DNA of 42,860 nucleotides. It comes from Stenomitos frigidus ULC18. GTDB taxonomy: Bacteria > Cyanobacteriota > Cyanobacteriia > Leptolyngbyales > Leptolyngbyaceae. A model generated the notes under the pieces. The model was given only the letters and a program-made list of their open reading frames with translations, was not told where the DNA came from and searched no databases. The stretch lies in assembly GCF_003003795.1 (NCBI RefSeq), contig NZ_PVWK01000111.1, positions 1 through 42,860 on the forward strand. The letters are read 5' to 3'. Shown here piece after piece: positions 8,732 through 18,319 of the stretch; the stretch's first letter is position 1, and each line of letters begins with the position of its first letter. The position numbers and the translations under genes were made by a program.

Positions 8732-8977
8732 ATGGGCAACGCGATCGACAAACTCAAACAACTTCGTCATGATCTCGTCAGTGGTCAGAAACAGATCGAT
8801 GATGCCACAGCGACTGGTAAAACATCGCTTATGAACGTGCTTAAAGCGCATGGCATTAAAGCAGAGAAGGTACTCGAATTTGACTTGAACGGCAATGGGA
8901 TTTTCCTGATGGGTGGCAAAAAATATGCCTGTCAGATTGAGTCAGATGGCGTTAGCTACGGTGAAATTAAAGCGTAG
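8732..8977 (+). CDS. Small phage-associated hypothetical protein
   Basis: This 81-residue protein starts with an ATG preceded by AGAGGAA, a good ribosome binding site, 14 bases after the previous stop, so the two are probably co-transcribed. The N-terminal half is a charged helix (KLKQLRHDLVSGQKQIDDA). The C-terminal half is a small beta-rich unit (FDLNGNGIFLMGGKKYACQI). It is not recognised. The next phage gene has its own repeated leader, so this two-gene unit may end here. Confidence 0.55.
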   Translation: MGNAIDKLKQLRHDLVSGQKQIDDATATGKTSLMNVLKAHGIKAEKVLEFDLNGNGIFLMGGKKYACQIESDGVSYGEIKA

Positions 8978-8984
8978 TGATGCT

Positions 8985-9024
8985 GCACGGACTGCCCACT
9001 CCTTAGCTGGGACGTTTTACCCAT
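8985..9024 (+). promoter_or_regulatory. Repeated structured leader, copy C (divergent)
   Basis: The core runs from 8989 as GGACTGCCCACTCC followed by TTAGCTGGGACG. CCCA (8994-8997) can pair with TGGG (9008-9011). Segment 1 is absent, and only GGG with CCC (9020-9022) remains of the 3:4 pairing. The ATG follows at 9025. This is the weakest copy structurally, but its position and core sequence are the same as in the others. Confidence 0.55.
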
Positions 9025-11177
9025 ATGTTGGGTCATCCTGTGGCTACCATTACGCGCAAGGCTGTCTACGAGGCAGTTAGAAGCAAACTGCCCTCAAGTA
9101 AGCAACGGGCAACCCTCAGCCAGAAATTAGGCAAGCCCTGGCACCATGCCAGCACGGAGGCGATCGCTCAGGCAATTGGGCTCGAAGGGGCACCGCATAA
9201 GCCCAGCAAGAACGCGGCGCATTCTGTAGCCAAGCGTTACGGCGTGGCGAAGTCCTTCGCAGCTGATACCATCGCCACCAAACTGACCAGCGCGGATCAG
9301 GGCCATCAGATCCAGGTCCGTCAGCGCATCGTGCGAGCGGTCGATCGCGCCATGCGAGTGAAGGCAAAGGAATTAGGGCGCAAACTCACGCCTGAGGAAA
9401 AGCGCGGGGTAGCCGTGAAAGCCTTAAACACTGAAGTACAGGCAATCAAGGCAGGAACGCCAGAGCAGAAGCCCCAGCGCGGCAAGCCGAAGGCGCAGAG
9501 CAAATCAGTTGAACAGAAGCCAGTCTCGTTAGAACTGCCACCCAAACCAGTCGATCGCACTTCTGAGCCACCTCATTTGCAGCCAGCAGAGACGCAACAC
9601 TTACAGCTGGATAGCAAAGCAGAGCCAGGTAAGGCCACTTCGACCGAACTGCCGCCCATGACGATCGACCAGATCAGCACGATTGAGGAGCGGGCGAAGT
9701 TTGCCGAGCAGGAAGCCAAAGAGCAGCAGATGAAGGGCAACCACATCGGCGCGGCTGCTTGGTCAGAAGAAGCCAGCAAGGCGCGTAAGGCAGCCATCCA
9801 ACGCGATCTAAAAGCACTCGACACGACACAGACCTCGCTCTTTGGCGTCACTGAGCACGCCAGTGATCTGCCGCTCTTCAATCAGAGCGAAGCAGAACCC
9901 GTGCCAGAACAAAAGCCAGCGATCGGGCAACTCGCACAGGTCTCCACGAGCAGCATTAAACTGGACCCGGAACGCTTTCAGTACAAAGTCGTCCACGGCA
10001 AAGCGGGTGAGACCGGCTCGCTCACGGGCGTCAAAAAATGGGACCCGGATATCGCTGGCATTGTCCAGGTCTGGCATGATCCGCAGGATGGGCAGGACTA
10101 CGCCGTGAATGGACATAACCGCGCAGCGCTCGCCAACCGGCTGCAGGTGCCAACACTTGATGTCCGCTACATCCACGCGAAGGACGCTACAGAGGCGCGA
10201 TCGATTGGCGCACTCTGACCAACATTGCCGAAGGGCACGGCACCGCCCTGGACGCGGCAAAATTCTTCAAAGATTCAGGACTGACTCAGCAGGATCTGGA
10301 AGCGCGCGGCATTCCATTAAAAAGTTCTGTCGCAACGGACGGCGTTGCACTCTCGCAGCTAGAGCCCTCGCTGTTTAACAAGGTTGTGAGCGGCGCACTG
10401 CCACAAGAGCGCGCCGTGACCATCGGCGGCAGTGGCTTGGACCACACCCAGCAGCGATCGCTCATAGACTTGATTGACCAGCAGGAGAAACGCCGTAAGC
10501 ACGTCACCAACGACACGATCCGCGAGCTGGCGGACGGCGTGAAGGCCGCCCAAAAGAGTGTAGAGACTCAGATCGACCTGTTTGGCACGAGCGAAGTAGA
10601 GCAGAATAATGCGATCGAGCGTGCCAGCTTGCAGGCGGAAGTCAAGAAGAAATTGAGTCGCGCGAAGAACCTGTTTGGCACCGTCAGCAGCTCGCGGGCA
10701 GCCTCCGAACTAGAGCAGGCGGGTAACAAGATTGACGTGGATACCTCGCACCAGATCTCTAAGGATGCTGAACTCGCACTCAAAGTGTTTGATCAGCTCA
10801 AGAACCAGACTGGACCCGTTTCAGATGCCATCAACCGCGCGACTGAGCGCATTGCAAGCGGCGAAGACCGCAGGAAAGTGACCAATGACCTCCACCAAGA
10901 AATTCTTACCACTATCCCCGCAGTCCTTGGGCTTAGCCGCCAAGGATCGAGTAGCGAACGCAGTGAAACAGCATCTGTATCACCAGCACTGCCACCAGCA
11001 GGGGCTGACGAGCTTCGATCCGAACCCATCGCCAGCAGTGGGCCAGCCGTTCAAACGGCTGGCAGCCGAGGACGAAGCCGGAGCGGACAATTAACCGCGA
11101 TCGCTCGCACCAGTGGCATACCCACGCAGCAGCTAGTTCAAGCAGCCAGACGCCTTAAAGAGAAGGCACAAGCCTAA
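9025..11177 (+). pseudogene. ParB-fold phage polyvalent-type protein, frameshifted at 10213-10216
   Basis: Two frames together encode one protein of about 717 residues. Frame 1 (9025-10218) starts with a basic, Ala/Lys-rich region and a Pro/Gln/Glu linker. It then has a ParB/sulfiredoxin-like domain at about 305-398, including DYAVNGHNRAALANRL, the Gly-His-x-Arg turn of ParB-type nucleases. It stops after ARSIGAL. Frame 3 continues at once with TNIAEGHGTALDAAKFF and runs to 11177. Removing one CT from CTCT at 10213-10216 restores a single reading, so a 2-bp duplication is the simplest cause. Large proteins of this type in phages are thought to be injected with the genome and to act early in the host. 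Repeated leader copy C lies directly upstream. Confidence 0.75.
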
Positions 11178-11206
11178 CCAGTACGGCGGTGATTGTGTAC
11201 GATCGA

Positions 11207-11234
11207 CAAAAACAAAAGCCCTCCGCAGAGGGCT
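11207..11234 (-). terminator. Intrinsic terminator for the DUF2887 gene
   Basis: On the minus strand, AGCCCTC, loop TGCG and AGGGCT closing as GAGGGCT form a seven-pair stem followed by a T-rich tract. It lies about 32 bases after the stop of the gene at 11266. Confidence 0.85.
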
Positions 11235-11265
11235 ACCTGATCTTGATGGTATGGATCAATGAAAG

Positions 11266-12087
11266 CTAATTCTGCTCTCGTTGCTGCTGAATAATGCGCT
11301 CAATCGTCGGAACATCCGTCTGCAGTGTCTCAGCGATCTGCTCTACGGTCATTCCTAATGCCAAGAAGCCAGGAACGGCAAGCGCCAAAACCTCTTCACG
11401 CCCTTCTGCTCGCTCCTCTTCTGCCATTTCCTGATAGAAACGGGTTTGCTTCAGTTCGTCTAGTCCCAGCATTTGTCTAATCGCCTCTCGTTCGAGGGTT
11501 GGAAACTTATAAACCAACGTAGCTAACACTAATTCTACGACGCGGTTACGTTCGGCGACATCCGTAACCTCAGCTCGTGCCCGTGCCACCAATTGTCTAG
11601 CCCGTTCAGGTGCCACCTCATCCTTGACTCCAATCAGTTGCAAAACACCGAGTTCTAGCGATCGGTCAGCTAGGTCGGCTGGTAGCTCATCCAGGTAGAC
11701 GCGCTTGAGTCGAGGACTATCGGTATAGTCTTGAAAGTGTCTGGGCAAACGAGGAGCGAGACTAGGCTTGGTGAAAATCAGGATGCCGAGCCAGTCATTG
11801 GACGGCTGGTAGTCCCGCAGATACAAAAAGATTTCAGCAAAGAAGCTGTGATACAAGATTTGCTGCTGGTCGCGATAGCCCTGCACTTCGACGAAGGCGA
11901 TCGGCAGGTCTGCAGCCTCGATCGGTGGATTTAGAATGCCATCGATGCGAAAATTGAGCGCCTTCACTTCCTGAGAGCCGAAGGCGTAAGTGCCGGTTCG
12001 AGGGGAAGTATCGCCGATTAACTGAAACACCAGGTCAGGATGATCTTGAAACAGACGATAGAAGAGCGAATCCGTTTTCACAGGCAA
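11266..12087 (-). CDS. DUF2887/Rpn-type PD-(D/E)XK nuclease-like protein
   Basis: This 273-residue protein has the layout of the Rpn/DUF2887 group, common in cyanobacteria in many copies. An opening DSLFYRLFQDHPDLVFQLIG is followed by FRIDGILNP, supplying the first acidic residue, and then IAFVEVQGYRD, the Glu-x-Gln core of the PD-(D/E)XK nuclease fold. YHSFFAEIFLYL comes next. The C terminus has a short helix-turn-helix-like region after an acidic Glu/Arg segment. Related proteins promote RecA-independent recombination and have been called recombination-promoting nucleases or transposase-like. It is intact, with its own terminator, and is probably cargo lying between two phage genes. Confidence 0.8.
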   Translation of the reverse strand: MPVKTDSLFYRLFQDHPDLVFQLIGDTSPRTGTYAFGSQEVKALNFRIDGILNPPIEAADLPIAFVEVQGYRDQQQILYHSFFAEIFLYLRDYQPSNDWLGILIFTKPSLAPRLPRHFQDYTDSPRLKRVYLDELPADLADRSLELGVLQLIGVKDEVAPERARQLVARARAEVTDVAERNRVVELVLATLVYKFPTLEREAIRQMLGLDELKQTRFYQEMAEEERAEGREEVLALAVPGFLALGMTVEQIAETLQTDVPTIERIIQQQREQN

Positions 12088-12252
12088 CTACTGTACTGGT
12101 GAAGCAGTTTGATTGTAAGCGGTCAGTAGTACATTTGCAGCAGTAGCCTTGCATCATCAGCAATTTTGGGGGGTCGATCGCGGCTATTGCACTCTCACAC
12201 TGAATGTCGCGGTTTCCTTCTCAGCTCTACCACATCCTTTTATCTCACAAAA

Positions 12253-15200
12253 TCAGCTTAATCCTAATTTCTCTTTGAGGGCCTCTGGTACATTAATAGC
12301 TGCATTTAGCCCGTTACTGTTATCCCACCGAGTCTCTTTATTCCAGACAACACTCTGTAGGTTCGCGCCATTCAGAATTGCTCCACTCAAACTTGCCCCA
12401 TTCAGATTTGCCTCATTTAACCTTGCCCCATTCAACTTTGCGCCATTCAGATTCGCCCCCTCCAAACTGGCGCTGCTTAGATTCGACCCCTCCAGCCAGG
12501 CCCGCTCCAGATTCGACCCATTTAGCTTCGCGCCATTCAGATTTGCCCCCTCCAGCCATGCGTCATTTAGATTCACCTCGACCAGACTCGCCTTATTTAG
12601 CCTTGCCCCTTGTAGACTTGCCTCACTCAGATCTGCCCCATTCAGCCATGCCTCTTCTAGCCACGATTCAATCAGATTTGCCTCAATTAGACCCGTCCGC
12701 TCTAAGCTTGCCCCACTCAGCCTTGCCCGCTCCAGATTTGCCTCACTTAGATTTGCCCCATTGAGCTGCGCCTCATTCAGATTCGCCTCTTCTAGATTCG
12801 TCCCAACCATACTTGCCCCATTCAGATTTGCCCCATTCAGATTTGCCCCTTCCAAATTCGCTCCATTCAATCTCGTCCGCTCCAGAGCTGCCCGCTCTAG
12901 ATAAGCTCCTGTTAAAGACCCGTTAGTTAAATCCTGGCCAATCAAGTTACAGTTAGCTAAATCAAGCCATCCTAAACAGGAAACAGCCAATGTGTTCTTC
13001 TCCCAGTTTGTGCGCTGTCCCTGAATTCTAATCAGCCAACTACCGAAGGTTTCAGGAGACGACCAAGCAATGTGAGAAATTTCTTGCGTATGTCGGGCGC
13101 AGGCGTTGAGGGCAGCTAGTAAGGATTCCTCCGCATTGCGGGCTTGACGGTGTTCTTCGTAATAAGTTTGGAGTTTTAGCTCCTCCATAGGCATTCCAGC
13201 TTTCAGCATGGTGCCCATTAAAGCGCTGAGCGTTTTCTGCCACTGGCTAATTCGTTCGCGCGGCTGAAGCTGAATCTCATCGCAAAGGAACCGAAAGAGA
13301 TATTCGTCCATCAACGACGGACCACACAGCATCGCCCAGTGCTTCAAGGCTTGTCGCGCATTCCAGCCCTGGTCTAAGTCTTGTTGGTGGCTCTGCATCT
13401 CATTGTGAATGCGTCCAATACCGCGAACAATACGTTTTGCCGTAAGATATTCTCCAAAGCTTTTATGGGTGAACTCAAACGTTTTTTCGCCATCGGACTG
13501 CAACCCACTCTGGCGAAAGTAGAATGCTGTGAGCAGTCGCGTCACGCCCGCTTGTGCCCCCTCCTGGAAGATGTCCAAGAGCCGTCTTAAACCATCACTG
13601 CTAGCACAGTGAGACTCAATTTCACGAACAGTGGTGGTGCGTCCATCACCGTGCCACGAGGAAAGCGCAACCTCTTCCAGAATGCGAACAAAGTTATCTA
13701 AGGTAACGCCTTGTAAAGAAGGATGTTGACGACGTGACGCCCAACCACGTTCATGTATGGCTCTGAGCAGATCTGTATAAATTTCGTTTAAGTTGGTAGT
13801 CTCAGAAATGCTTAGTCTTCCTTGGCCATAGCTGAGCGCTACTAAATAGTTCAGGAGCGGCTGTCCTGTAATCTCGATGAGATTACCTTGATCCAGCTCC
13901 TTTGGCAGGCCTGTATAGGCCCGTCCGCTTACGATGCCGTAGTTCTGCCACCAACGATCGCGATGATCGTCAGCTAATAGCTTATGGTCATCAACGTACT
14001 GAGTCCGTTCATGCACTGGAACAAAATAAGGCAAGATATGCAGAATTTGTCCCTCCCGCTGAAACTCAACACTGTTCGCCTGAACTGCTACATCGCGTCC
14101 ACTGATCAATATTTGTAAACGGGTAGTGCGCTGATTCAGTCGATAAAGCTGCTTCTGTGCTTCCCGCACAAACTGCTGCGCTGCCTCGATTCCTACCTTA
14201 CCTTGCTTCGCCAACTCATCTAAGCCATCAAAGATAAGCAGCACTCTCGGTTCTGCTTGCTCCCGTTCCAGTGGGTTGGGTGGTAATAGCCCATCGGGAT
14301 CGGACTGTACAAACGCGCCAACTGCCTTGTCTAGCTCTGCACTCAAGTCAAAGAGGTGTAGCGGGATATATAACACAGGCACCTGAGCTGTTTCAGCTAG
14401 AGTAGCTGCCAGAATTTTAGTAAACGATGACTTGCCGCAGCCCGGACCGCCACAAATAACACGGATCGCATCTTCGCGATCAGCTTCATCCACCCAGGCC
14501 TGCAACGCCGCACTCAAGTCAACCACTACCCGCTCTTCTTCTGGTCGATCAAGTCCTATGCGATAGCCAGTCTCTTGTCCCGGCTGCTTTTTACGGGTGT
14601 AGTAGGCGCACAGTGGAACATACACCTGTTTCAGCCCGAAGGCTTCCAGGAACATGGGTTCTTCAACTTGCTGTTGCAACAAGGCACGATAGCGCAACCA
14701 CGCCTGCTCACGTTCGCTTGCTTTGGTAAAGGGTGTATCGAGCTGCGTTTTGAGACACTCATAATCTTTGGCACGGGCACGCCATTCTTCATGCAGGGCG
14801 AAAACAAAATACGTGGGCAGGCGATCACTGATTCCCTTTGCCTCCACTGGCTTTTCCACAAAGCTCTCCAGCCAGGCTGTGAGCGGCACTTTAAAGGCAT
14901 TCAGTATAGGCAGTTGCTTGGGAGTGCGGAAAAAGTCCTGATTGATGGTTAGCTCAGTTCTCTCTAACGACCAGTCAATATGCTCGCAAAGGCTGCTCAA
15001 ATCCTCTGGCTGTCTGACCAAAAGCTCTTTGTTGTCCTTCAAGAGTCTTGTAATGGCTCGATCGAGAGAGCGATAAATCAGCAGCCAAGCAATCTGCCCA
15101 GGATCAGCCGCTAAACCAACCGCAACGGATGCCTCAACGAGATCGCCCGCAACACCTTCCCATTTGCCGATCGCGCCATTAATGACACCTTTCCCCAGTG

Positions 15201-15288
15201 CTTTGAAGAGGTCTTTGAAATTTGCTTTGAGAGGACGATTCCAAGCAGAAATGGGCTTGCTAACCGAAAATCCAGACCCAGTATTCAT
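12253..15288 (-). CDS. NACHT STAND NTPase with pentapeptide-repeat C terminus
   Basis: This 1011-residue protein has three parts. The N-terminal 260 residues are helical and unassigned, and would be the effector or oligomerisation part. A NACHT-type P-loop ATPase follows, with Walker A GGPGCGKS (about 280-287) and Walker B LLIFDGLDEL (about 350-359), then a helical arm to about 770. The last 230 residues are pentapeptide repeats of the A(N/D)LxG type (LNGANLEGANLNGANL), which fold as a right-handed beta helix and would act as the sensor. NACHT proteins of this architecture are known or suspected anti-phage sensors that oligomerise on binding a phage product. It lies on the minus strand between the ParB-fold gene and the large terminase. 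The opposite strand gives long false open frames because of the repeats. Confidence 0.85.
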   Translation of the reverse strand: MNTGSGFSVSKPISAWNRPLKANFKDLFKALGKGVINGAIGKWEGVAGDLVEASVAVGLAADPGQIAWLLIYRSLDRAITRLLKDNKELLVRQPEDLSSLCEHIDWSLERTELTINQDFFRTPKQLPILNAFKVPLTAWLESFVEKPVEAKGISDRLPTYFVFALHEEWRARAKDYECLKTQLDTPFTKASEREQAWLRYRALLQQQVEEPMFLEAFGLKQVYVPLCAYYTRKKQPGQETGYRIGLDRPEEERVVVDLSAALQAWVDEADREDAIRVICGGPGCGKSSFTKILAATLAETAQVPVLYIPLHLFDLSAELDKAVGAFVQSDPDGLLPPNPLEREQAEPRVLLIFDGLDELAKQGKVGIEAAQQFVREAQKQLYRLNQRTTRLQILISGRDVAVQANSVEFQREGQILHILPYFVPVHERTQYVDDHKLLADDHRDRWWQNYGIVSGRAYTGLPKELDQGNLIEITGQPLLNYLVALSYGQGRLSISETTNLNEIYTDLLRAIHERGWASRRQHPSLQGVTLDNFVRILEEVALSSWHGDGRTTTVREIESHCASSDGLRRLLDIFQEGAQAGVTRLLTAFYFRQSGLQSDGEKTFEFTHKSFGEYLTAKRIVRGIGRIHNEMQSHQQDLDQGWNARQALKHWAMLCGPSLMDEYLFRFLCDEIQLQPRERISQWQKTLSALMGTMLKAGMPMEELKLQTYYEEHRQARNAEESLLAALNACARHTQEISHIAWSSPETFGSWLIRIQGQRTNWEKNTLAVSCLGWLDLANCNLIGQDLTNGSLTGAYLERAALERTRLNGANLEGANLNGANLNGASMVGTNLEEANLNEAQLNGANLSEANLERARLSGASLERTGLIEANLIESWLEEAWLNGADLSEASLQGARLNKASLVEVNLNDAWLEGANLNGAKLNGSNLERAWLEGSNLSSASLEGANLNGAKLNGARLNEANLNGASLSGAILNGANLQSVVWNKETRWDNSNGLNAAINVPEALKEKLGLS

Positions 15289-15478
15289 AGCGGCTGGTAG
15301 CTCTCTAGGGAAGATTGATTGCTTTCATTAAACCTGTTCAGATGTTGGCATAGTGTGATGTCGATACGCCTGACTCTCTAAATCCACACTAAAAAGGGGA
15401 TGGAAGCAGAAATCCCTCAAAGCTTTGCAATTTGCTTCAATTTGGCCCGCTTGGAAGCGACAGATGCCAGGGGAGGGC
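15289..15478. other. Intergenic stretch between NACHT gene and repeats
   Basis: This would contain the promoter region of the minus-strand NACHT gene. No gene or hairpin is recognised. Confidence 0.35.
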
Positions 15479-15535
15479 AATTCGGTAGAACCGCTTAGCC
15501 GATTCGGTAGAACCGCTTAGCTAACTCGGTAAAAG
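15479..15535. repeat. Three 22-bp tandem repeats
   Basis: The unit TTCGGTAGAACCGCTTAG starts at 15481 and 15503, and a diverged third copy starts at about 15525 (CTCGGTAAAAGC). The unit holds a small palindrome, CGGT and ACCG around AGA. The 22-bp spacing, two helical turns, fits an array of protein-binding sites upstream of the small membrane protein and the large terminase. Confidence 0.7.
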
Positions 15536-15598
15536 CATCGTGGTAACGCGGCGTTCAAGGGTGTTTGCTTGATAGTGAACTATCCGCTCTTCAAGACC

Positions 15599-15796
15599 AT
15601 GCTCGAACTTTCCCAGGAAGATGTTTTATGGATCGGCGTTGCCTTGCTAGCGTTGAGCGGTATCCAAGTCTCTCAAAGCCTGCTGGCCTTAGGGCTCTGT
15701 GCACCGATCGCGGTTCCTTTGGCAGTTGTGGCCGGTAGTGTCGGTATGATTACTTGGGCACTGGGTATTTTTGACGGCGATGATCTCGATCTCTAA
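15599..15796 (+). CDS. Small membrane protein, possibly holin-like
   Basis: This 65-residue protein starts at the ATG at 15599; an in-frame TTG at 15569 would add ten residues. It has two hydrophobic segments (about residues 9-30 and 33-55) separated by a short turn with Cys and Pro, then an acidic tail (FDGDDLDL). Two membrane spans and a charged tail are the shape of class II holins, and it lies directly upstream of the large terminase. However, many unrelated small membrane proteins look alike, and no endolysin is in the window. The 22-bp repeats lie 60-120 bases upstream. Function is unproven. Confidence 0.45.
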   Translation: MLELSQEDVLWIGVALLALSGIQVSQSLLALGLCAPIAVPLAVVAGSVGMITWALGIFDGDDLDL

Positions 15797-15807
15797 TATC
15801 GAGGTCA

Positions 15808-15872
15808 GGGCATTCTAGACCGTAGGACTGCCCACGCCAGAGCTGGGATGCTTTTATAGCAGCATACTGACA
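15808..15872 (+). promoter_or_regulatory. Repeated structured leader, copy D (before the large terminase)
   Basis: Segment 1 is GGGCA (15808-15812). Segment 2 is TGCCCA (15829-15834). TGGG (15844-15847) can pair with CCCA. Of the 3:4 stem only ATGCT (15848-15852) with AGCAT (15861-15865) is retained. The ATG is at 15873. The loop inside 2:3 reads CAGA instead of CTGA. Confidence 0.65.
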
Positions 15873-17369
15873 ATGGCGCAATTGTTGACAGGGTTGTTGA
15901 GCTGCAAGCTGTCCTTTGAGGAAACGCTCAAAACACCTGTGCTCACGCATCAACCGCTAGAAGGGTTTGTGCCCAACGATGGCGGGCAGTGCGCTTTTTT
16001 TAACCTGGTGCCACTGGACCGCCCGATCGCTCTTCCTTACAAGACGATTCTGCTACGGGGTGGCGTAAACTCAGGCAAATCGACAGCGGGCGCTGCCTTC
16101 GCCTGCAGCCGTGCCCAGCTTGACCCAGCCTCTAGAGGGCTGATTACCGCTAACAGTTATGGACAGCTCACCACCTCAACGCTGATCTCGCTGGCTGAGT
16201 TTTGTCGCAAATACCATGTACCGCTGTCGCCACGCGCTGAAACGGTCGAGGAAACCGCCAAGATGATCGCCGATCGGCGGCTGTGCAAAATTGGCGAGGC
16301 ATCTGTTCTGGTCCTCTCAGCTGAAGCCTTCACCGGCAAAACGGAAGATTCTCAGGAGCGTGGGCGTGGTCTCCAGATTCGCTGGTTTTGGGCGGATGAG
16401 TGGGCATATGCCAAAGGCGGCGCGTTCAATACTCTCATCGGACGCTTAGGCCGTGGTGACGGCGAACTGAAAGGCTTAGGGCTCATTACTAGCAGTCCCA
16501 ACAAAAACAACCCGTTCAACTGGGTTTACGACCTGTTCGACAATCCCGATCGCGATGAAGCGAAACGGAAAATTTACGTTTCCATCAATTGCCCTACCGC
16601 TGAGAACAAGCACGCCGATGCCGACTATATCGACGGTCTGCTCGCGTCCTACACGCCTGAACTGGCAGAGATTGAGCTGCAGGGCGGCTACGTCAAGATC
16701 AGCATCGGCAAAGTGTTTGGGTACTTCGATCGCTCGCGTCACGGACTCACAGGAACAGACGCAGTGGACTTCGATTATGAGGCAGCGTTAGACCTGCAGA
16801 TTGGGTTCGACTTCAACCGCAATCCAGCCACCTGCCTGATTGCTCAACGGCGTGGCAATGATATCTTCTTTATCCGCGAATTCTACTTACCGAACAGCGA
16901 CACGTTTCAACTGGCGCGGGCAGTCTGTGAGTGGCTGCGAGAGCAGGGGCATCGCCAAAACATCTACATCTATGGTGATGCCTCCGGCAACTCGAAGACG
17001 GCCAATAGCGAGAAAAGTAACTGGCAGATTGTTTGGGAAGCGCTGAAGCAATACGGCTTTAAGAGTCAATGCCGCAAGCGCTACAGCGACAGCAATCCAG
17101 GCATTCTGGATAGCGTCATCTCAGTGAACACGCTACTCATGCACGGGCGCGTGTTTGTGCTCTTGAGCCGCTGCCCTGAGTTGGTAAAGGACTTAGAGCA
17201 GTTGGTCTGGAAGGATGACGCGATTGATAAAAAGACTGACCCCATGCGATCGCACGAGGGCGACATTCTGCGGTACATCCTGCACACGCTGTTCCCCTAT
17301 AAGCAGCAAGTGGCGAAGAAAGGGCGATCGACCGGCACCAAAAAAGCATTGCCAGGGTTGGTGGTTTAA
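15873..17369 (+). CDS. terL: Phage terminase large subunit (ATPase/nuclease)
   Basis: This 498-residue packaging motor has a complete two-domain layout. The ATPase domain has Walker A GGVNSGKS (63-70), Walker B FWADEW (172-177) and a coupling motif in TSSPNKNNP (206-214). The RNase H-like nuclease domain has its first acidic residue in GFDFN (312), a second in YGDASG (369) and a likely third near the C terminus in HEGDILRY. The enzyme translocates phage DNA into the prohead and cuts it. The frame is intact. Repeated leader copy D is upstream. Unusually, neither a portal gene nor the small terminase is adjacent: the next genes are convergent cargo (Uma2) and an S53 peptidase. Confidence 0.92.
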   Translation: MAQLLTGLLSCKLSFEETLKTPVLTHQPLEGFVPNDGGQCAFFNLVPLDRPIALPYKTILLRGGVNSGKSTAGAAFACSRAQLDPASRGLITANSYGQLTTSTLISLAEFCRKYHVPLSPRAETVEETAKMIADRRLCKIGEASVLVLSAEAFTGKTEDSQERGRGLQIRWFWADEWAYAKGGAFNTLIGRLGRGDGELKGLGLITSSPNKNNPFNWVYDLFDNPDRDEAKRKIYVSINCPTAENKHADADYIDGLLASYTPELAEIELQGGYVKISIGKVFGYFDRSRHGLTGTDAVDFDYEAALDLQIGFDFNRNPATCLIAQRRGNDIFFIREFYLPNSDTFQLARAVCEWLREQGHRQNIYIYGDASGNSKTANSEKSNWQIVWEALKQYGFKSQCRKRYSDSNPGILDSVISVNTLLMHGRVFVLLSRCPELVKDLEQLVWKDDAIDKKTDPMRSHEGDILRYILHTLFPYKQQVAKKGRSTGTKKALPGLVV

Positions 17370-17393
17370 GCAATGGCATAGCTGCACAACCGC

Positions 17394-17975
17394 TTAGGGT
17401 TCGGACCGTCCCCGCTTCAGTACCTGCTCAGCCGTCAGCCGCAACGCTTCAAATCGGGATTGAATCACCATTTGCTCGGTGTAGACCGCTGCTTCGTAGA
17501 AGCCCGCCTCTAAGCTAAAGACCGTGATATGAGCGTCTTTAGGGTTAATCACCCAATATTCAACCACCCCTCTTGCTGCGTATTCAGAACGCTTGTAGCG
17601 ATAATCGCGCTCTTCGTTACTTTTGCCTGGAGAAGCCACTTCAATAATGAGCTCTGGTGGTGGCATCTCACGGGTAATTGTGCCGCGACCGTCCCCCAAA
17701 ATGGCTGCCAGTTCTTCTGAGAGCAGCATCAGGTCGGGCAAACGGGTTTTGACCAGGGAGCCACTGACTTCAAGCTCAGTGTCCTTGTAGCACAAGCGCT
17801 CTTCCGAGAAAACCTTTAAGAGCTTTGCCAGCAGGAACAGGGCAATTTTTGAATTAATCCGGTCTTCTGGCGGCATTTCAACCAGTTCCCCATCCACTAG
17901 CTCATAGCGACGATCAGTACCATCGTCATAGGCGAGGTACTCTTCAAAGGTCATCTTTTGAGTCGTGTTCGGCAT
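17394..17975 (-). CDS. Uma2-family PD-(D/E)XK endonuclease-like protein
   Basis: This 193-residue protein starts at the ATG at 17975 ([18 protein letters not shown]). It has the standard Uma2 pattern: a TFEEYL opening, [15 protein letters not shown], a PDLMLLSEE strand carrying Asp, and [14 protein letters not shown] with the catalytic Glu, followed by [18 protein letters not shown]. Uma2 proteins are restriction-endonuclease-fold proteins expanded in cyanobacterial genomes; their role is not settled. The frame is open further upstream, but that part lacks family similarity. The gene is convergent with the large terminase, with only 24 bases between them. Confidence 0.9.
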   Translation of the reverse strand: MPNTTQKMTFEEYLAYDDGTDRRYELVDGELVEMPPEDRINSKIALFLLAKLLKVFSEERLCYKDTELEVSGSLVKTRLPDLMLLSEELAAILGDGRGTITREMPPPELIIEVASPGKSNEERDYRYKRSEYAARGVVEYWVINPKDAHITVFSLEAGFYEAAVYTEQMVIQSRFEALRLTAEQVLKRGRSEP

Positions 17976-18319
17976 GGGCAACGACTGAAATGATTTCTCT
18001 TCCGAGTCTAACAGAGGTTTTAGAGCAAGGGCTGATCGGGCAGTGAGCATCGTACACCCTCGCGATCGCGGCTTTCACGGCAACGTTTGAGCATGTAGAG
18101 CGACCGATAACATCTATCTTCAGTGCCTAGTTTGATCAGCTTGCGCGTGCCTACTATAAAGCGCGGTGATTTTTAATTCTTGGTGAAAGAGAACTACTAT
18201 CCCCCTTTGCATGCGGCGCAAAAGGCTCAAGAGTCTTCACTAACGAATCAATCATCATAAGCATTGGTTCATTCACTAAGCCTTTTACTGATCCAGCCCT
18301 TTTCAAACTGCAAGGAGAC
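17976..18319. promoter_or_regulatory. Divergent promoter region of Uma2 and the S53 peptidase
   Basis: These 344 bases lie between two divergent genes and must hold both promoters. AAGGAG lies eight bases before the peptidase start. No clear hairpin or operator can be named. Confidence 0.4.

Noticed and set aside
10205-10225. Programmed frameshift in the ParB-fold gene
   Set aside because: No slippery heptamer or downstream structure is evident, and a CT duplication explains the shift.
12370-12900. Regularly repeated sequence resembling an array
   Set aside because: The 15-base period corresponds to coding pentapeptide repeats. There are no conserved repeats with unique spacers, so it is not CRISPR.
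12149-12904. Long open frames on the plus strand rich in Ser, Phe, Ala and Pro
   Set aside because: They are the antisense of the pentapeptide repeats of the NACHT gene, whose 15-base period keeps other frames open.
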